A DNA stretch of 64,000 nucleotides from an uncultured Eudoraea sp. GTDB taxonomy: Bacteria; Bacteroidota; Bacteroidia; Flavobacteriales; Flavobacteriaceae. The position numbers were made by a program, and so were the translations under genes. Below, one piece after another: positions 18,469 through 26,855 of this stretch. The notes under the pieces were generated by a model, which worked only from the letters and a program-made list of their open reading frames with translations, did no database searches and was not told the DNA's origin. The stretch covers positions 1 to 64,000 of the forward strand of contig NZ_CAMYOM010000012.1 of the NCBI RefSeq assembly GCF_947260015.1, written 5' to 3'. Every line of letters begins with the position of its first letter. The stretch's first letter is position 1.

Positions 18469-19353
18469 ATGAAAAAACTTAAAAAAGAAGATATTAAACA
18501 GGAAGTCTTTGATCTTTATGATGATTATGCTCATAATAAAATGCAAAGGCGTGAATTTATTGAAAGATTGTCCCTTTATGCTGTAGGCGGTATCACTATT
18601 TCTTCTCTTATGAGCTTTATGATGCCTAATTACCTAGATACTGCGCTGGTATCAATGAATGATCCCCGTTTGGATTCGTATTATATTAATTATGAATCTT
18701 CTAAAGGTGGGGGAACCATTAAGGGTCTTCTTTCCAAGCCCAAGGAGACAAAAGGAAAATTGCCGGGCATAGTTGTAGTACATGAAAACAGAGGGCTAAA
18801 CCCATATATTGAAGACACGGCAAGAATGGCAGCTTTGGAAGGATTTATCACACTGGCCCCGGATGCACTGACCCCCCTCGGCGGATATCCGGGGAATGAT
18901 GATGAGGGCAGGGAAATGCAAAGAGAACGTGACCGAAATGAAATGCTGGAAGATTTTATTGCTGCTTATGACTATTTAAAAGCCCAAGACGAATGCAGTG
19001 GTAAAATTGGCGTAGTCGGATTTTGCTTTGGCGGATGGATATCAAATATGATGGCCGTTAAAGTTCCAGGTCTTTCAGCAGCCGTGCCTTTTTACGGTGG
19101 CCAACCCAAAGAAGATATCGATAAAATAAATGCCCCTTTATTATTGCAATTCGCCGGATTGGATACAAGAGTTAATGAGGGCTGGCCGGCTTATGAAGAG
19201 GCTTTAAAAGCAAATAACAAGGAATATGTGGCTTATACCTACCCTGATGTAAATCATGGTTTTCACAACACAAGTACTCCACGTTATGATAAGGAGGCCG
19301 CTGAATTGGCCTGGAAAAGAACAATTAATTTTTTTAATAAAAACCTGAAGTAA
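18469..19353 (+). CDS. Dienelactone hydrolase-family protein, Tat-type leader
   Basis: 294 aa alpha/beta hydrolase. The triad is visible: C186 in GFCFGGW, D232 in GLDTRV and H263 in NHGFHN. The N-terminus has a long charged stretch, then QRREFIERLSLYAVGG, a twin-arginine-like motif before a hydrophobic segment, so folded export by Tat is likely. Family members hydrolyse dienelactone or other small esters; the substrate cannot be told here. It follows the AsmA-like gene by 51 bp and may share its transcript. Confidence 0.82.
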   Translation: MKKLKKEDIKQEVFDLYDDYAHNKMQRREFIERLSLYAVGGITISSLMSFMMPNYLDTALVSMNDPRLDSYYINYESSKGGGTIKGLLSKPKETKGKLPGIVVVHENRGLNPYIEDTARMAALEGFITLAPDALTPLGGYPGNDDEGREMQRERDRNEMLEDFIAAYDYLKAQDECSGKIGVVGFCFGGWISNMMAVKVPGLSAAVPFYGGQPKEDIDKINAPLLLQFAGLDTRVNEGWPAYEEALKANNKEYVAYTYPDVNHGFHNTSTPRYDKEAAELAWKRTINFFNKNLK

Positions 19354-19475
19354 AGGATATACTTTTGTCTCTTTATCCTTATAAGAGAGTACGCAGAAAA
19401 TTTATTAATTAAACCTTCGGATAAAATCAAAGTCTAAAATTAAATTTATTTAGACACTAACTTAAATTATAAATC

Positions 19476-19973
19476 ATGTTAAGGAAAGTTTTTATAGGAT
19501 TGGGCATTGTATTGATAATAATACAATTTTTCCGCCCTGAAAAAAACGAATCCAACGAACGAACCTATGACGTTTCCACGAAATATGAGGTTCCCGATGA
19601 TGTAAACCAATTATTGCAGGTTTCCTGCAAAGACTGCCACTCCAATAAAACAGAATACCCATGGTACGCAAATGTACAACCGGTAGCATGGTGGCTTAAT
19701 GATCATGTGATAGATGGGAAGAAACATTTAAATTTCTCAACTTTTGTAAAAATGCCCATAGCCATTCAGAATCATAAATTTGAAGAAACTATTGAAATGG
19801 TAGAAGAGAAAGAAATGCCATTACCCTCTTACACCAATTTCGGCTTACACAAAGAGGCCAATCTTACTGAAGAACAAAGGCAAAAGATTATAGTTTGGGC
19901 ACAAGATCAAATGACCTATTTAAAAGAAAATTATCCTGCGGATAGCCTTGTCATGCCGAAGAGACGACAATAA
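19476..19973 (+). CDS. Haem-binding domain protein (CxxCH)
   Basis: 165 aa with an N-terminal membrane anchor (residues about 3-18) and a single c-type haem site C51-K-D-C54-H55, in the context CKDCHSNKTEYPWYANVQP that characterises the Bacteroidota haem-binding domain (Haem_bd). A Met-rich late region (EMPLPSY) may give an axial ligand. It is likely a periplasmic membrane-anchored cytochrome c-like protein. Its partner is unknown. Confidence 0.82.
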   Translation: MLRKVFIGLGIVLIIIQFFRPEKNESNERTYDVSTKYEVPDDVNQLLQVSCKDCHSNKTEYPWYANVQPVAWWLNDHVIDGKKHLNFSTFVKMPIAIQNHKFEETIEMVEEKEMPLPSYTNFGLHKEANLTEEQRQKIIVWAQDQMTYLKENYPADSLVMPKRRQ

Positions 19974-20209
19974 GTTTAAATTCCCGTTTAATCATAATTC
20001 AGATGAATGGCTATTAAGAGCTTGTGGACTCCTTTTTGTCTGTTTTTTATGGAAAAATAAATCTTGCTCTTCGATGGCAAAAACAATGAGTTTTAAATGA
20101 GTTAAAGAAATATTGAAATTTAAGCAGAGGAAGGCAAGATGTGATTTTGAATTCATTATCCAGTTATGGTTCAGGCTGGTAGTATTTAACTTAATTGGAA
20201 AGGTATTCT

Positions 20210-20500
20210 TTATTTTTCGTCATCCATTATCTCATCTATTTCCAATTCATCCTCATCATCTTCTACGATGATTTCATTGTCTTCCAGGTCATGATCTTCC
20301 ATGGCCTCGACCAGACGTTTACTTACTTTTACCAGATATACAGTATCATCCGTCCTTACTTCTACACATTCTATTATTTCGTTTAATGTATTTTTAAATG
20401 TGATAATATTGTCATCATCATATCCATCAGGATATTTGGTGACAAGAAGATCCAGAATGTCCTTATTTAGTTTTTTAAAATCTACGATTACACGTCGCAT
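20210..20500 (-). CDS. Small acidic conserved hypothetical protein
   Basis: 96 aa from the ATG at 20500; a TTG two codons earlier (20506) is less likely. The N-terminal half (RRVIVDFKKLNKDILDLL) is a mixed alpha/beta segment; the C-terminal third is strongly acidic (EDDEDELEIDEIMDDE). Similar small proteins are widespread in Bacteroidota and sometimes carry the unsupported name DNA primase. It has its own housekeeping-type promoter (20529-20536) and lies just outside the stress island. The function is unknown. Confidence 0.65.
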   Translation of the reverse strand: MRRVIVDFKKLNKDILDLLVTKYPDGYDDDNIITFKNTLNEIIECVEVRTDDTVYLVKVSKRLVEAMEDHDLEDNEIIVEDDEDELEIDEIMDDEK

Positions 20501-20528
20501 GACCAAGCCTTTTTATCAAAGTAAATTA

Positions 20529-20536
20529 CAAATTTA
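20529..20536 (-). promoter_or_regulatory. -7 element TAAATTTG
   Basis: The minus-strand TAAATTTG matches the Bacteroidota -7 consensus TAnnTTTG exactly, 29 bp upstream of the ATG of the small acidic protein. No ATGA-N6-TCAT dyad lies upstream, in contrast to the genes that follow to the right. Confidence 0.5.
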
Positions 20537-20633
20537 ATTGATACGCCAAGTCTAAAATATTAATTATATCATCCCTGGCTTTTAAAAAATCTAAGCATGA
20601 AATTTTCTAATCTTAAATCAAGTGAAATGGCTG

Positions 20634-21293
20634 CTAAAGGTTGGTTGAATCTTCTTCATCCGTTTCTTTGTGGAAAATCAAATCCTGTTCCTCCATGGCA
20701 AAAACCACGAGTTTTATATAGTCATCTATTGCCTTTTTAGTATTTGAGGGATCTGTTATATCTATAATACCACGCCATATGAGTTGTCGTTCCTTCCCTA
20801 CACATATACAATAAAGTGAAGTCTCAGCATGATAGACCTTATACTCATCATAATAATTCTCATCATAATAAATATCCTGATGTGATATATAATCGTCTTT
20901 GAATTTAGCATTAAAATTATCTATATCTGTTATCTCCTTCCTAAAGGTCTCCTTATTTTCAGCACCCAGAATTTTGGTAAATAAAATGGCATCAAAATCT
21001 TTATCCAGAAGTGATTGTTCAACATCATCGAGTTCTTCTTCTGACCTTTCAGAATCAGTAAATCCAACATCAAATAAATCCACACTTCGCATAGCCTCCA
21101 CTCCCCTTTTGGAAAAATGCCTTTTCATTTTAGTTTCAAATTCTTCCTGAGCTTTAGAATTAGCAGTCATCCCCACAACAAGTACTTTATTGGCGTCAAA
21201 AATTATAATGTCCGGATTTTTCCAATTATCTACCAATTCCGAGGACGAACATCCCATGAATAATAATGCAACTAAAGTAAGTGCTTTCTTCAT
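20634..21293 (-). CDS. Lipoprotein of unknown function
   Basis: 219 aa. The lipoprotein signal peptide ends in LLFMGCSSS (Cys15). The mature start, DNWKNPDIIIFDANKVLVVGM, resembles DUF4136-like envelope lipoproteins. The remainder is hydrophilic with a strongly acidic C-terminus. It is 10 bp downstream of the first ~145-aa paralogue gene and shares its dyad-controlled promoter, so it is the last gene of the stress island. Confidence 0.7.
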   Translation of the reverse strand: MKKALTLVALLFMGCSSSELVDNWKNPDIIIFDANKVLVVGMTANSKAQEEFETKMKRHFSKRGVEAMRSVDLFDVGFTDSERSEEELDDVEQSLLDKDFDAILFTKILGAENKETFRKEITDIDNFNAKFKDDYISHQDIYYDENYYDEYKVYHAETSLYCICVGKERQLIWRGIIDITDPSNTKKAIDDYIKLVVFAMEEQDLIFHKETDEEDSTNL

Positions 21294-21303
21294 ATGCTTT
21301 TAA

Positions 21304-21747
21304 TTAATTTAATAATCGCTTTTGTTTCTCCTTCTTTAGCACATTTGAAACTAAATCAAAAAGTTTGGTTTTAATTTCCCTGTATTCTTCTTTATAATGA
21401 TCCATGCTGCTGGCCAATTCTCTGTGGGTATCGCGGTAAGCCTTTTCCAATTCTATTTGATCAACGTCATCAATCATTAATTCTAATTTATTTTCATGAG
21501 CCTGAACCTTTTTCATAAGAGCAATGACTTGTTTCTCCAGATCAGTAAGAGCAGTTACAATTGCTTTACTTTTTCCAAAAATTTTTATATCAACCAATTG
21601 TACGGTATAATGTTTTATAAGATTGTTTAAAAACAATTGTTCATCTTTCATAAATCTTAATTCCGATAGCCATAGTAGGCTTGTTCTGTGCATCTCTTCC
21701 GGATCTATCCATTCAATATAACGATGCGCGTTTTCTTTAATTTTCAT
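21304..21747 (-). CDS. Stress-island paralogue family member 1
   Basis: 147 aa, all helical with coiled-coil character, no membrane segment. It shares a pattern with the proteins at 21854-22279 and 38650-39099: W-x2-(E/S)-L/F-x-F-(M/L)-(K/N)-D-E-x-L-F-(L/I) near residues 26-40, a middle H-x-N-(K/N)-L segment (HENKLELM), and a C-terminal helix ending after an E-(I/V)-x-x-x-(L/I/F) stretch. I do not recognise the family. It heads a two-gene transcript with the lipoprotein gene 10 bp downstream, behind a promoter with the island dyad (21818-21831). Confidence 0.65.
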   Translation of the reverse strand: MKIKENAHRYIEWIDPEEMHRTSLLWLSELRFMKDEQLFLNNLIKHYTVQLVDIKIFGKSKAIVTALTDLEKQVIALMKKVQAHENKLELMIDDVDQIELEKAYRDTHRELASSMDHYKEEYREIKTKLFDLVSNVLKKEKQKRLLN

Positions 21748-21787
21748 TTTGTTAAATTTTATAATAGTGAATATGTATTATGTGATT

Positions 21788-21831
21788 CCAATTTAGTTTT
21801 TTATAAAAACAAAAGAAATGATAATTATCAG
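21788..21831 (-). promoter_or_regulatory. Dyad plus -7 promoter for paralogue 1 and lipoprotein
   Basis: On the minus strand the dyad CTGAT-AATT-ATCAT (21818-21831) is followed after exactly 22 bp by TAAATTGG (21788-21795), a -7-like element. Inferred transcription start is near 21783, giving a leader of about 36 nt. Confidence 0.7.
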
Positions 21832-21853
21832 GTAGCTATTATGCCTGTTAGGA

Positions 21854-22279
21854 TTAATTATAGTCGGGTCTTCTTTTTTTTAAAATACCACCCGCATAAT
21901 TGAATATCTCCGACTTTAAGATTTGAAACTTCTGTAAACAATTTGCCACATTGGCCTTAAGCTTCTCATGTTCCATATAAACGTCTTCATCCCATTTGCT
22001 GTTTTTACATTCAATGGACCCTCCAAGATTATTTTCATGGTGTATTAAAAGTTTCTGCATATTTGTCTTATCACCTTTAATATGCTTCAGACGCTCAAGA
22101 TAGTCTTGTAAACGCTCAAACAAATTAGGCGTGTTGGGCTCAAATACATAGGAGTGAAGTAGTTGTTCTATGAATAATAATTCATCGTTCATTAAGAAAA
22201 ATGAAGATTTCCATTTCTGTGTATCTAAATGTAATTTTTGCAGAGTATCCAGTTTATTATTTGCAGTTTGATCTTCCAT
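21854..22279 (-). CDS. Stress-island paralogue family member 2
   Basis: 141 aa, helical, cytoplasmic. Segments shared with its two paralogues are WKSSFFLMNDELLFIEQLLHSY (about 20-41, given here as the aligned core), HHENNLGG in the middle and LQKFQILKSEIF near the end. Pairwise identity is low but the spacing of the W, DE-L-F and HxNNL motifs is conserved. It has its own promoter with a perfect island dyad. The function is unknown; strict co-occurrence with Usp genes suggests a stress role. Confidence 0.65.
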   Translation of the reverse strand: MEDQTANNKLDTLQKLHLDTQKWKSSFFLMNDELLFIEQLLHSYVFEPNTPNLFERLQDYLERLKHIKGDKTNMQKLLIHHENNLGGSIECKNSKWDEDVYMEHEKLKANVANCLQKFQILKSEIFNYAGGILKKRRPDYN

Positions 22280-22304
22280 GATTGATTTTTAATCCCATTT
22301 CTTT

Positions 22305-22348
22305 TAAAACTACTCCTGATCTGAATTACGAGCAATGATAAAAATCAT
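22305..22348 (-). promoter_or_regulatory. Dyad plus -7 promoter for paralogue 2
   Basis: The perfect dyad ATGAT-N4-ATCAT at 22335-22348 lies 22 bp upstream of TAGTTTTA (22305-22312) on the minus strand. Inferred transcription start is about 22300, with a leader of about 21 nt before the ATG at 22279. Confidence 0.8.
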
Positions 22349-22355
22349 GTGAATG

Positions 22356-23720
22356 TTAAAAAATAAGTTCAACCGTTTCAAATATTTCAGGAATATGCAC
22401 ATGCCATTTATATACATCTGAAATTTTAATTTTAAATTCTAGTAGGGCTTCCTGCTCTCCATGAATCAAAAAAACACGCTCCGGAATATTTTTAATAGAA
22501 TCCATCCAGTCTATTAACTCTTTTTGATCTGCATGGGCTGATAAGCTTTCTTCGTGATGAATACTGGCTTTCACTGCATAGTATTTTCCAAAAATCTTAA
22601 GCTCCTGAGCCCCTTCCAAAAGTGCTCTTCCTCGCGTTCCCTCAGCCATATAACCAACCAATAAAACATTGGTATTCGGATTATCTACCAATTGTTGTAA
22701 ATAAGTGAGAATTCTTCCACCTGAAACCATTCCGCTTCCGGCAATAACAATTTTTGGTCTGGGATCGTCTATAGTTTCCCATGTTTGTCTGTAGGAGTCT
22801 ATAATATTTACGTGGGCACACATCGCCTTATATTCCTTTGGAGATAACTTATGCCAATTTGGGAAACGTTCGAATATGGAAAGTACGTTGTTGCCCATAG
22901 GGCTATCAATAAAAATGGGAATATTTGGTATTTTATTCTTCCTATAAAGCTTCCAGAATAAATACATCAGAGATTGCAGACGTTCTACAGCAAAAGAAGG
23001 GATGAGCAGGTTTCCTCTTTCATATAATGTTTTATTGACCAGGGCGACCAATCTATCCTCCACATTATCTTGTGGGTGCAATTTATTGCCATAAGTGCTT
23101 TCAATAAAAAGAAAATCGGCCCACTCAGGTTTTACCGGTGGATCTAACAAAATATCATTTGGCCTCCCTACATCTCCGGAAAAAATAAAACGCTTTCCGG
23201 AAATTTCTATTTCGATAAAAGTTGAACCAATTATATGCCCGTTATACCTGAATCTATACCGGATATTTTCAGTAAGTTGTGTCCATTGGTTTAATTCTTC
23301 AGGTCTAAACAGAGCTATTGCATTTTCTGCATCCTTTATGTTATAAAGTGGCAGCGCTGGCCTATGCTTACTATACCCCTCCTTATTTGCTAATTCTGCT
23401 TCTTCCTCATTTATCTTTGCACTATCGAGCAATATTATTTTTGTTATGGCAAGTGTAGGGGCAGTTCCTATAATTTTACCATTAAATCCGTTTATTACCA
23501 ATCTGGGTAAATAACCCGTATGATCAAGGTGACCATGTGTCAATAAAACAACATCTATTGAGTCTGCCGAAAAAGGTAATGGTTCCCAATTAGATTTTCT
23601 TAGGTCCTTCCTGCCCTGAAACATCCCGCAATCTATGAGAATGTTTGGCTCATCTGTTTCAATGCAAAATTTAGATCCTGTGACCGTACCCGAAGCCCCT
23701 AAAAAATGTACTTTAACCAT
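22356..23720 (-). CDS. Beta-CASP metallo-beta-lactamase RNase
   Basis: 454 aa, full length for the family. Metal-binding motifs: THGHLDH near residue 60, the GDVG motif near 180, and late histidines in SLSAHADQ and IHGEQ. The beta-CASP insert includes the motif around SGMVSGGRI. These proteins are zinc-dependent endo/exo-ribonucleases related to CPSF73, often called RNA metallo-hydrolases. It is third in a likely operon (18 bp after the ATP-cone/PDDEXK gene), all behind the dyad promoter at 25097-25140, so RNA turnover may be part of the stress response. Confidence 0.88.
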   Translation of the reverse strand: MVKVHFLGASGTVTGSKFCIETDEPNILIDCGMFQGRKDLRKSNWEPLPFSADSIDVVLLTHGHLDHTGYLPRLVINGFNGKIIGTAPTLAITKIILLDSAKINEEEAELANKEGYSKHRPALPLYNIKDAENAIALFRPEELNQWTQLTENIRYRFRYNGHIIGSTFIEIEISGKRFIFSGDVGRPNDILLDPPVKPEWADFLFIESTYGNKLHPQDNVEDRLVALVNKTLYERGNLLIPSFAVERLQSLMYLFWKLYRKNKIPNIPIFIDSPMGNNVLSIFERFPNWHKLSPKEYKAMCAHVNIIDSYRQTWETIDDPRPKIVIAGSGMVSGGRILTYLQQLVDNPNTNVLLVGYMAEGTRGRALLEGAQELKIFGKYYAVKASIHHEESLSAHADQKELIDWMDSIKNIPERVFLIHGEQEALLEFKIKISDVYKWHVHIPEIFETVELIF

Positions 23721-23738
23721 TATCTCGAATTAATTGCA

Positions 23739-24581
23739 TCAAAGCTTGCAAAGCTTGCCTACCTCGTTTAGAATTTTAGTTTTCCTTATATCCGAGACGC
23801 CTAAATGGTCGAGATAAAAACTATCTTTTAATAATTGACGACATAGGACTACATCACGGCTTAGCAAAAATTGTTTCTCTCTTTTGGTCAAAAGTGTTGA
23901 AACTGTTATGGGATATAGACCCAGTCTGTCTATTCGATCTTTTAAACCATCCCCTTTCGGATAATCCCAGCTCAGAAGATAGAGCCCCATGCAATTACCA
24001 TATATTTTGGCATCTTTAGTAAAACGTGTATTGGTAACTACCCAGCATTCATCTGGCTCCTTAATAATTGAAATATCTTTATACCTTGAATTTTTTATAT
24101 CCTGATATCTGGAATAAATATATAATGGAATCTTAACATTACAATTGCGACCTTGTTCTCCATGAAATTTGCATTCAATAATTATGATAGATCCGTTTTT
24201 TTCGGAAATCACATCTATTTCATGGCTCACGCATTTCCCTGTAACAGTCTTGCCAACCTGAATTTTGTATCCCGAATATGTTAATACAGCACCTAAAAAC
24301 CTTTCAAACGGAAAACCTGTTGGACCCAATTCATATATGGCCTTTTTAAGTTTATATTTTGAAGCGAAAACCGGTTTGTTGCGTCTTAAAAAACTATAGG
24401 CCCGATTATATAATTCTTTGGTTGTGATTCCATCATATAATTCATCCTTTACAAGAGTCAAGATTTGAGAGATCATTTTATCGTCTGCGCCGCTTCGTTT
24501 CAGCGACGTGCGTAACTTCTCTTCTGAGAATAACACTTTGTCACCCGAAGCCTTAACTATAAGAAAATCTTCATTTGCCAT
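23739..24581 (-). CDS. ATP-cone plus PDDEXK nuclease-like protein
   Basis: 280 aa. Residues about 5-90 are an ATP-cone domain (VKASGDKVLFSEEKLRTSL start), the allosteric nucleotide-sensing domain of ribonucleotide reductases and NrdR. It is followed by a Mrr-like PDDEXK nuclease core: HEIDVI with D123, then E136-C-K138 in IIIECKFH. The tail (about 180-280) is an extra helical region. The fusion suggests a nucleotide-gated nuclease. It lies between the eRF1-like gene (42 bp upstream) and the beta-CASP RNase gene. Activity on DNA versus RNA is not predictable. Confidence 0.75.
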   Translation of the reverse strand: MANEDFLIVKASGDKVLFSEEKLRTSLKRSGADDKMISQILTLVKDELYDGITTKELYNRAYSFLRRNKPVFASKYKLKKAIYELGPTGFPFERFLGAVLTYSGYKIQVGKTVTGKCVSHEIDVISEKNGSIIIIECKFHGEQGRNCNVKIPLYIYSRYQDIKNSRYKDISIIKEPDECWVVTNTRFTKDAKIYGNCMGLYLLSWDYPKGDGLKDRIDRLGLYPITVSTLLTKREKQFLLSRDVVLCRQLLKDSFYLDHLGVSDIRKTKILNEVGKLCKL

Positions 24582-24623
24582 TATAAGCGATAATTGAGAT
24601 GGTCTCCATAGATTTGTAAAATC

Positions 24624-25040
24624 TTAAACTCTGCTTTTTTTATTAAAAAATTCCCTGACCAGGGCTTTGACCTGATTTTCGGTCATACTATCTACTTTCT
24701 CTACGGTCTTAACTTTTAATGCCAGGTTTTTATGATTTTCATTTAATTCCTTGTAAAATTTGGTATTGGTATCTCCAGGGCCAAAAATTGCTATGGCTTC
24801 TGCATTTTTCATGGTCTTTGCCAATTCCTTAAAATACGATTTCAATTGGTGTTTCTCTCTTTCCAAATATTTGCTATCCTGTACCACATCCTGCGGACCC
24901 CATTTGGTCTTAGAGCGTGCTCCGCCTTTTGGGTGAAAAAACTCAATCTCTGAAGTAATAGTCCTGAAACTTACATCTTCATTTTTTAAGGTAACCAAAT
25001 GTGCCTTTTCTTTATCTAACCAAATTCCTATTTTCTTCAT
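24624..25040 (-). CDS. eRF1/host-attachment-like small protein
   Basis: 138 aa. It begins KKIGIWLDKEKAHLV and contains IAIFGPGDTNTKFYKEL, a layout resembling the RNase H-like/eRF1 domain 2-type fold in bacterial host-attachment and VLRF1-like proteins. The assignment is tentative. No membrane or signal sequence. It is first in the three-gene operon with the ATP-cone nuclease and the beta-CASP RNase; if related to eRF1, this would be consistent with ribosome-linked RNA cleavage. Confidence 0.55.
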   Translation of the reverse strand: MKKIGIWLDKEKAHLVTLKNEDVSFRTITSEIEFFHPKGGARSKTKWGPQDVVQDSKYLEREKHQLKSYFKELAKTMKNAEAIAIFGPGDTNTKFYKELNENHKNLALKVKTVEKVDSMTENQVKALVREFFNKKSRV

Positions 25041-25096
25041 GGATATATTATTATAAATTAGTATTGACTATATCGTTCAGAATTATCATGACTATA

Positions 25097-25140
25097 TAAA
25101 ACTAAATCCAAACTATGACTTATCATATGATGTTGATCAG
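25097..25140 (-). promoter_or_regulatory. Dyad plus -7 promoter for eRF1-like/nuclease/RNase operon
   Basis: On the minus strand CTGAT-CAAC-ATCAT (25127-25140) is followed after 22 bp by TAGTTTTA (25097-25104). Inferred start is near 25092, leader about 52 nt. The dyad overlaps the last codon of the Usp gene upstream. Confidence 0.75.
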
Positions 25141-25985
25141 TCAGTATATGGGAGAATGAGAAAGGGTATTTCAATATTAAAACTTACTTTCTCAATTACC
25201 GGTTCACGGGTTAATTTCTCCAAAAAACCGTGCTGGTAATGAATCATTACCAGCATATCTATACCCAATTCATCAATAAAATTTGTAATCGCGCTGGATT
25301 TATTAGAAAAATCAGGCATCCAATGAATAGAATGTTTTATTGGTCCCAAATACTCTCTAAGGGTATATAAATTAGACTTCTGAACAGGGCCGAGTCTTTC
25401 TTCTTCATTTATATGAACAATACAAACAGAAGAATCACAATTTCTGGCAAATGTCAGCAGAGGCTGTAACAATTTAGCGTTATAATTCTTTTTATAGTCC
25501 GTAGCAAAAGCAATCTCTTTAGGTAACACAAATTCCTTTTCACCTGGTATGGTTAATATTGGACAATCCTTGATACCGTTTATGGATTTGATCACATTGC
25601 TGGCTAAAAAAATGGATTTGGCCCCGGTCTTCCCTTTATTCCCCATTACAACAAGATCTGCGTTGGTTTCTTTAATGGCCTGCTGTAGAGCATCAATTAG
25701 ATTTTCATTTTTAGAATGAATACTAAAATGATGCTTACTATTCGCGATATCAAGATTAATCCTATGTAAAAAAGAATTTAAACCCTCCAGAGACTCCTCA
25801 CCCAGTTGTTGTAACAAACTTAAGTTTCGCCCTGCAGCCTGGGAATTACTTTTTAGTGGGGTATGCTCAGTATAAGCATTGAGAATATGGAATGAACAAT
25901 TGTGATTTTTAAACAATTGGGTGGTGTAAAAAAGTGCATTGTAAGCATTGTTTGAAAAATCTGTGGCAATAAGAATATTTTTCAT
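25137..25985 (-). CDS. Tandem universal stress protein (Usp 1)
   Basis: 282 aa, two Usp domains (about 1-140 and 150-282). The first domain keeps the nucleotide loop start GNKGKTGAKSIF but has FLASN where active members have LGS, so ATP binding may be weak; the second domain lacks the loop. Usp proteins bind ATP/AMP and support survival of stasis and hypoxia. It is the third of three Usp genes in one operon, 18 bp after the previous one. Confidence 0.9.
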   Translation of the reverse strand: MKNILIATDFSNNAYNALFYTTQLFKNHNCSFHILNAYTEHTPLKSNSQAAGRNLSLLQQLGEESLEGLNSFLHRINLDIANSKHHFSIHSKNENLIDALQQAIKETNADLVVMGNKGKTGAKSIFLASNVIKSINGIKDCPILTIPGEKEFVLPKEIAFATDYKKNYNAKLLQPLLTFARNCDSSVCIVHINEEERLGPVQKSNLYTLREYLGPIKHSIHWMPDFSNKSSAITNFIDELGIDMLVMIHYQHGFLEKLTREPVIEKVSFNIEIPFLILPYTD

Positions 25986-26003
25986 TGAATTTTCAGATTT
26001 ACA

Positions 26004-26837
26004 TTACGGAATAACCATAAAAGGAATGCTAACATGAAACCCTATTTTCTTAATAACTGGTTCTATAAAAAGACTTTCCAAAAAGGTGTGTTTGTTCTGT
26101 ATCATTGCCAACATGTTCATCTTGTTTTTTAGTTGGAAATTATTTATTCCTGTTATGATTTCCTGATTTGGGAGGTCATGGAACAAATGAGGGATTTTTT
26201 CTAATATTTTTTCCAATTTAGCCTTATTTTGCAATTGAAGATCGGTAAGGTCATAGCCGCTTGAAATATGAATGACTTCAACACTGGAATTGTGTATTTT
26301 GGATAAATTAAGAAGACCCGCTAATTGTGTTTCACTGTACTCAACTTCATAGTCCGTTGGAAAGAGTATTTTTTTGGGTATTTCATATTTAAAATCCGCA
26401 GGAATTGCAATCACAGGGCAGGTAGCTTTTTTAATAACATGCACCGTATGTGTGCCCAGAAAGATTTCTTTTGCACCGGTTGCTCCCTGAGTACCCATAA
26501 TAACCAAATCAGCTTCTTCGCTTGCAACCATTGCAGCTACTTCATCAACAAGGATATTAAAAGCAGAATGTGGTATTATAGTGTGTTTTGGATTCTTAAA
26601 CTCTTTTTCAAGTTGCTTTTTCAGTTCTTCCAGTTGATTTATAGATTCTGATTGGTAAATATCTCCAAGACCAATTTGACCGGGGCTGTGCAACAAATAT
26701 TCTGTTTGATAAATAGCCGGTGTATAGGTATTCATAAGATAAAAAGTTGCCTTCTCATCTTTTAAGAGGTTCATAGCATAAGAGATAGCGTTATATGCAT
26801 TATAGGAAAAATCGGTAGGAAGAATTATTTTTTTCAT
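26004..26837 (-). CDS. Tandem universal stress protein (Usp 2)
   Basis: 277 aa, two Usp domains. The first has a complete nucleotide motif of the form G-x2-G-x9-G-(S/T): GTQGATGAKEIFLGT. The second is degenerate (LAMIQNKHTFLESLF in its place), a pattern seen in nearly all Usp proteins of this island. It is second in the three-Usp operon, 18 bp from each neighbour. Confidence 0.92.
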   Translation of the reverse strand: MKKIILPTDFSYNAYNAISYAMNLLKDEKATFYLMNTYTPAIYQTEYLLHSPGQIGLGDIYQSESINQLEELKKQLEKEFKNPKHTIIPHSAFNILVDEVAAMVASEEADLVIMGTQGATGAKEIFLGTHTVHVIKKATCPVIAIPADFKYEIPKKILFPTDYEVEYSETQLAGLLNLSKIHNSSVEVIHISSGYDLTDLQLQNKAKLEKILEKIPHLFHDLPNQEIITGINNFQLKNKMNMLAMIQNKHTFLESLFIEPVIKKIGFHVSIPFMVIP

Positions 26838-26855
26838 CAGTACTTATTTTAAATG

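Noticed and set aside
18418-20209. Island dyad upstream of the dienelactone hydrolase-like and haem-protein genes
   Set aside because: I found no ATGA-N6-TCA pairs with a -7 element at the fixed spacing, so these genes were left out of the regulon.
25097-25125. Additional dyad in TATGACTTATCATATGA (near 25114-25130)
   Set aside because: ATGACTTATCAT has two fewer bases than the N6 spacing and no -7 element at 22 bp; the neighbouring site at 25127 fits exactly.
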